Below are positions 62,905-64,000 of a DNA stretch of 64,000 nt, piece by piece. The position numbers were made by a program, and so were the translations under genes. This DNA is from Lactarius indigo. Taxonomy: Eukaryota; Basidiomycota; Agaricomycetes; Russulales; Russulaceae. How positions within the stretch are numbered: the stretch's first letter is position 1; every line of letters starts with the position of its first letter. The stretch lies in NCBI GenBank assembly GCA_025766275.1, contig JAFKAC010000024.1, positions 62,001 through 126,000 on the forward strand. The letters are read 5' to 3'. The notes beneath the pieces are model-generated. The model was not told the origin of the DNA. It saw nothing but the letters and a program-made list of their open reading frames with translations, and did not search any database.

Positions 62905-63410
62905 TGTAACATCGTCACGACGTTAGCTCGACTTGAGCATGATGCGGCGATAACAACTTAGCGATAGCCTCGACACGATGACACGAAGGTCCGTGTTCTT
63001 GCCTTAGTGAATGCGTGAAGGTACACCAGCAAGCCTTTACTGACTTGTACTTGTCACAAGATGTTGAGAAGAGATAGAGAAGAGACTCGAGAAATACAAG
63101 AGAAAACAAGTGACGATTCAAGAAGACCAAGATGGCGTATCTTGGTCTTCACAAGTCAGCTTAAATACAAATCGAGCAGGCTTAGAAGCGCTGCTATGAG
63201 TCACCGTAGTAAAGCGTCCAACGTATCACAGAAACATCTCGAACCCTAATACTACGAGTACCAGTATTAGTGGTGTCGGTCATCAGTCAGCTATCGTATC
63301 GTATCTCCTATTGTACTGCCGTATCACCGTAGGTAAGTCCGCAACTAATCTACCTTACCGCCGTAGTTGCAACCGGTACAGTAAGGGTCTTCACAAGTTG
63401 AAACGTGACA
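62905..63410 (-). repeat. Solo LTR, family S, opposite orientation
   Basis: 506 bp. Sense strand TGTCACGTTTC to GATGTTACA, colinear with 38693-39219 including the CCTTACTGTACCGGTTGCAA block and the 12-bp palindrome. Flanks share only GTGA (4 bp), so the TSD is imperfect. Confidence 0.82.
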
Positions 63411-64000
63411 GTGAGGTGCATGCATCTGACCTCTCTTATCTCTCTTCTGTCGACAGTTGTGTTGCCGTGGAAAGCATCTCCAGACTGTATGGAAATCAGA
63501 TGTGGTCGACCCCACCCCATCGAGTCATACACCTCCACGGCATTTGTCAAGGATGAAAATAGAAGATGAGTTTGCTTCGTCACGCGTCACGGGGCCTGGT
63601 TTACACTTGCTATTTTCATCGGTGCTTACATGGCACAGTCCAGCCTTTAGTTCAGCCATATCTGAGTCGTCTTCGATTAGGGCACAGATCATATTCAGTG
63701 TCTTGCTACTTTGGCATATACTTCCACGTCCAAGTCCACCTTAGGCCCGAAAGGCTTTGGAGAAGACTAAGTGCTCAGCGCTGGCGCTGGCACGGCCTAG
63801 TGGTAAACCTTGTGCCTGTCAGGAGACCAAGAGTTTCTGAAAAAAAAAAAAAAAAGAAGAGAAGAGAAGAGAAGACAGTGCTGACTGCATACTGTAAAAC
63901 CACACATGCATCACCTGGAAGCATTGCCTCGAGGTGTGGTCTTCACGGGGGAACTAAATTTGACGCCTGTCCTTTCTGTACGCAGGAAGCATGGGGGATC
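63411..64000. other. Right end of window; possible SINE-like sequence
   Basis: No gene recognised. About 63775-63855 reads GGCACGGCCTAGTGGTAAAC ... GGAGACCAAGAGTTT followed by an A15 tract; this resembles the box A/box B arrangement and A-tail of a tRNA-derived SINE, but it is short and unconfirmed. Confidence 0.35.

Noticed and set aside
63775..63855. tRNA gene
   Set aside because: Box-like motifs and an A-tail are present but no cloverleaf can be folded by eye; at most a SINE fragment.

Overview
The window looks like a transposon-rich, gene-poor stretch of an agaricomycete (mushroom-forming basidiomycete) genome. The signs are Plavaka-type DNA transposases, DUF6532- and DUF6535-type proteins, short GT-AG introns, chromodomain Ty3 elements and no bacterial-style genes. 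Assignment is by recognition of motifs in the sequence; no database search was run.

Layout. 1-8855 (minus): Ty3 element G1, cut by the left edge, with three long AUG-less frames between its LTR and gag. 9306-12688 (minus): Plavaka transposase 1. 12878-13611: solo LTR with TSD TTACT. 13624-16145 (plus): multi-exon gene divergent from Plavaka 1. About 18.15-19.63 kb: relic of a CCH1-type calcium-channel gene. 19973-35211 (minus): Ty3 element G2 (TSD TTTGT), split just before its RT YMDD box by the plus-strand Ty3 element G3 (24173-32186, TSD TCCGT). 35.2-37.3 kb: tandem repeats. 37.3-38.6 kb: decayed MULE transposase. 38693-39219: solo LTR (TSD CATGG).

40.5-62.5 kb is a four-level nest. A minus-strand DUF6535 membrane-protein gene is split by a Plavaka transposon (41634-61958, TSD CAG). 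That transposon carries a minus-strand transposase and a divergent plus-strand DUF6532 gene. Near its 3' end the transposase is split by a non-autonomous LTR element (41888-54887, two apparently identical 727-bp LTRs, TSD TGGGG). The single long frame of this element ends in a Pho85/PCL-type cyclin box. That frame is split by an intact Ty1/copia element (44420-51406, TSD GCAGC). At each of the three junctions, taking out the insert and one TSD copy brings the two flanking frames into register. A further solo LTR (59012-59592, TSD AATGT) sits in an exon of the DUF6532 gene.

Three themes recur. First, the Ty3-type leaders lack AUG on the sense strand up to the gag or ORF start; in G1 this covers over 3 kb and still holds three long open frames joined by GAGT-loop hairpins. 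Second, all 14 LTR-pair differences I could align by eye are transitions at CpG, and the eight in-frame stops recorded here in otherwise conserved transposon frames are all TGA, as expected from deamination of methylated CGA. Third, both Plavaka transposases have a head-to-head partner gene. The most unusual finds are the cyclin-bearing LTR element and the G1 leader.
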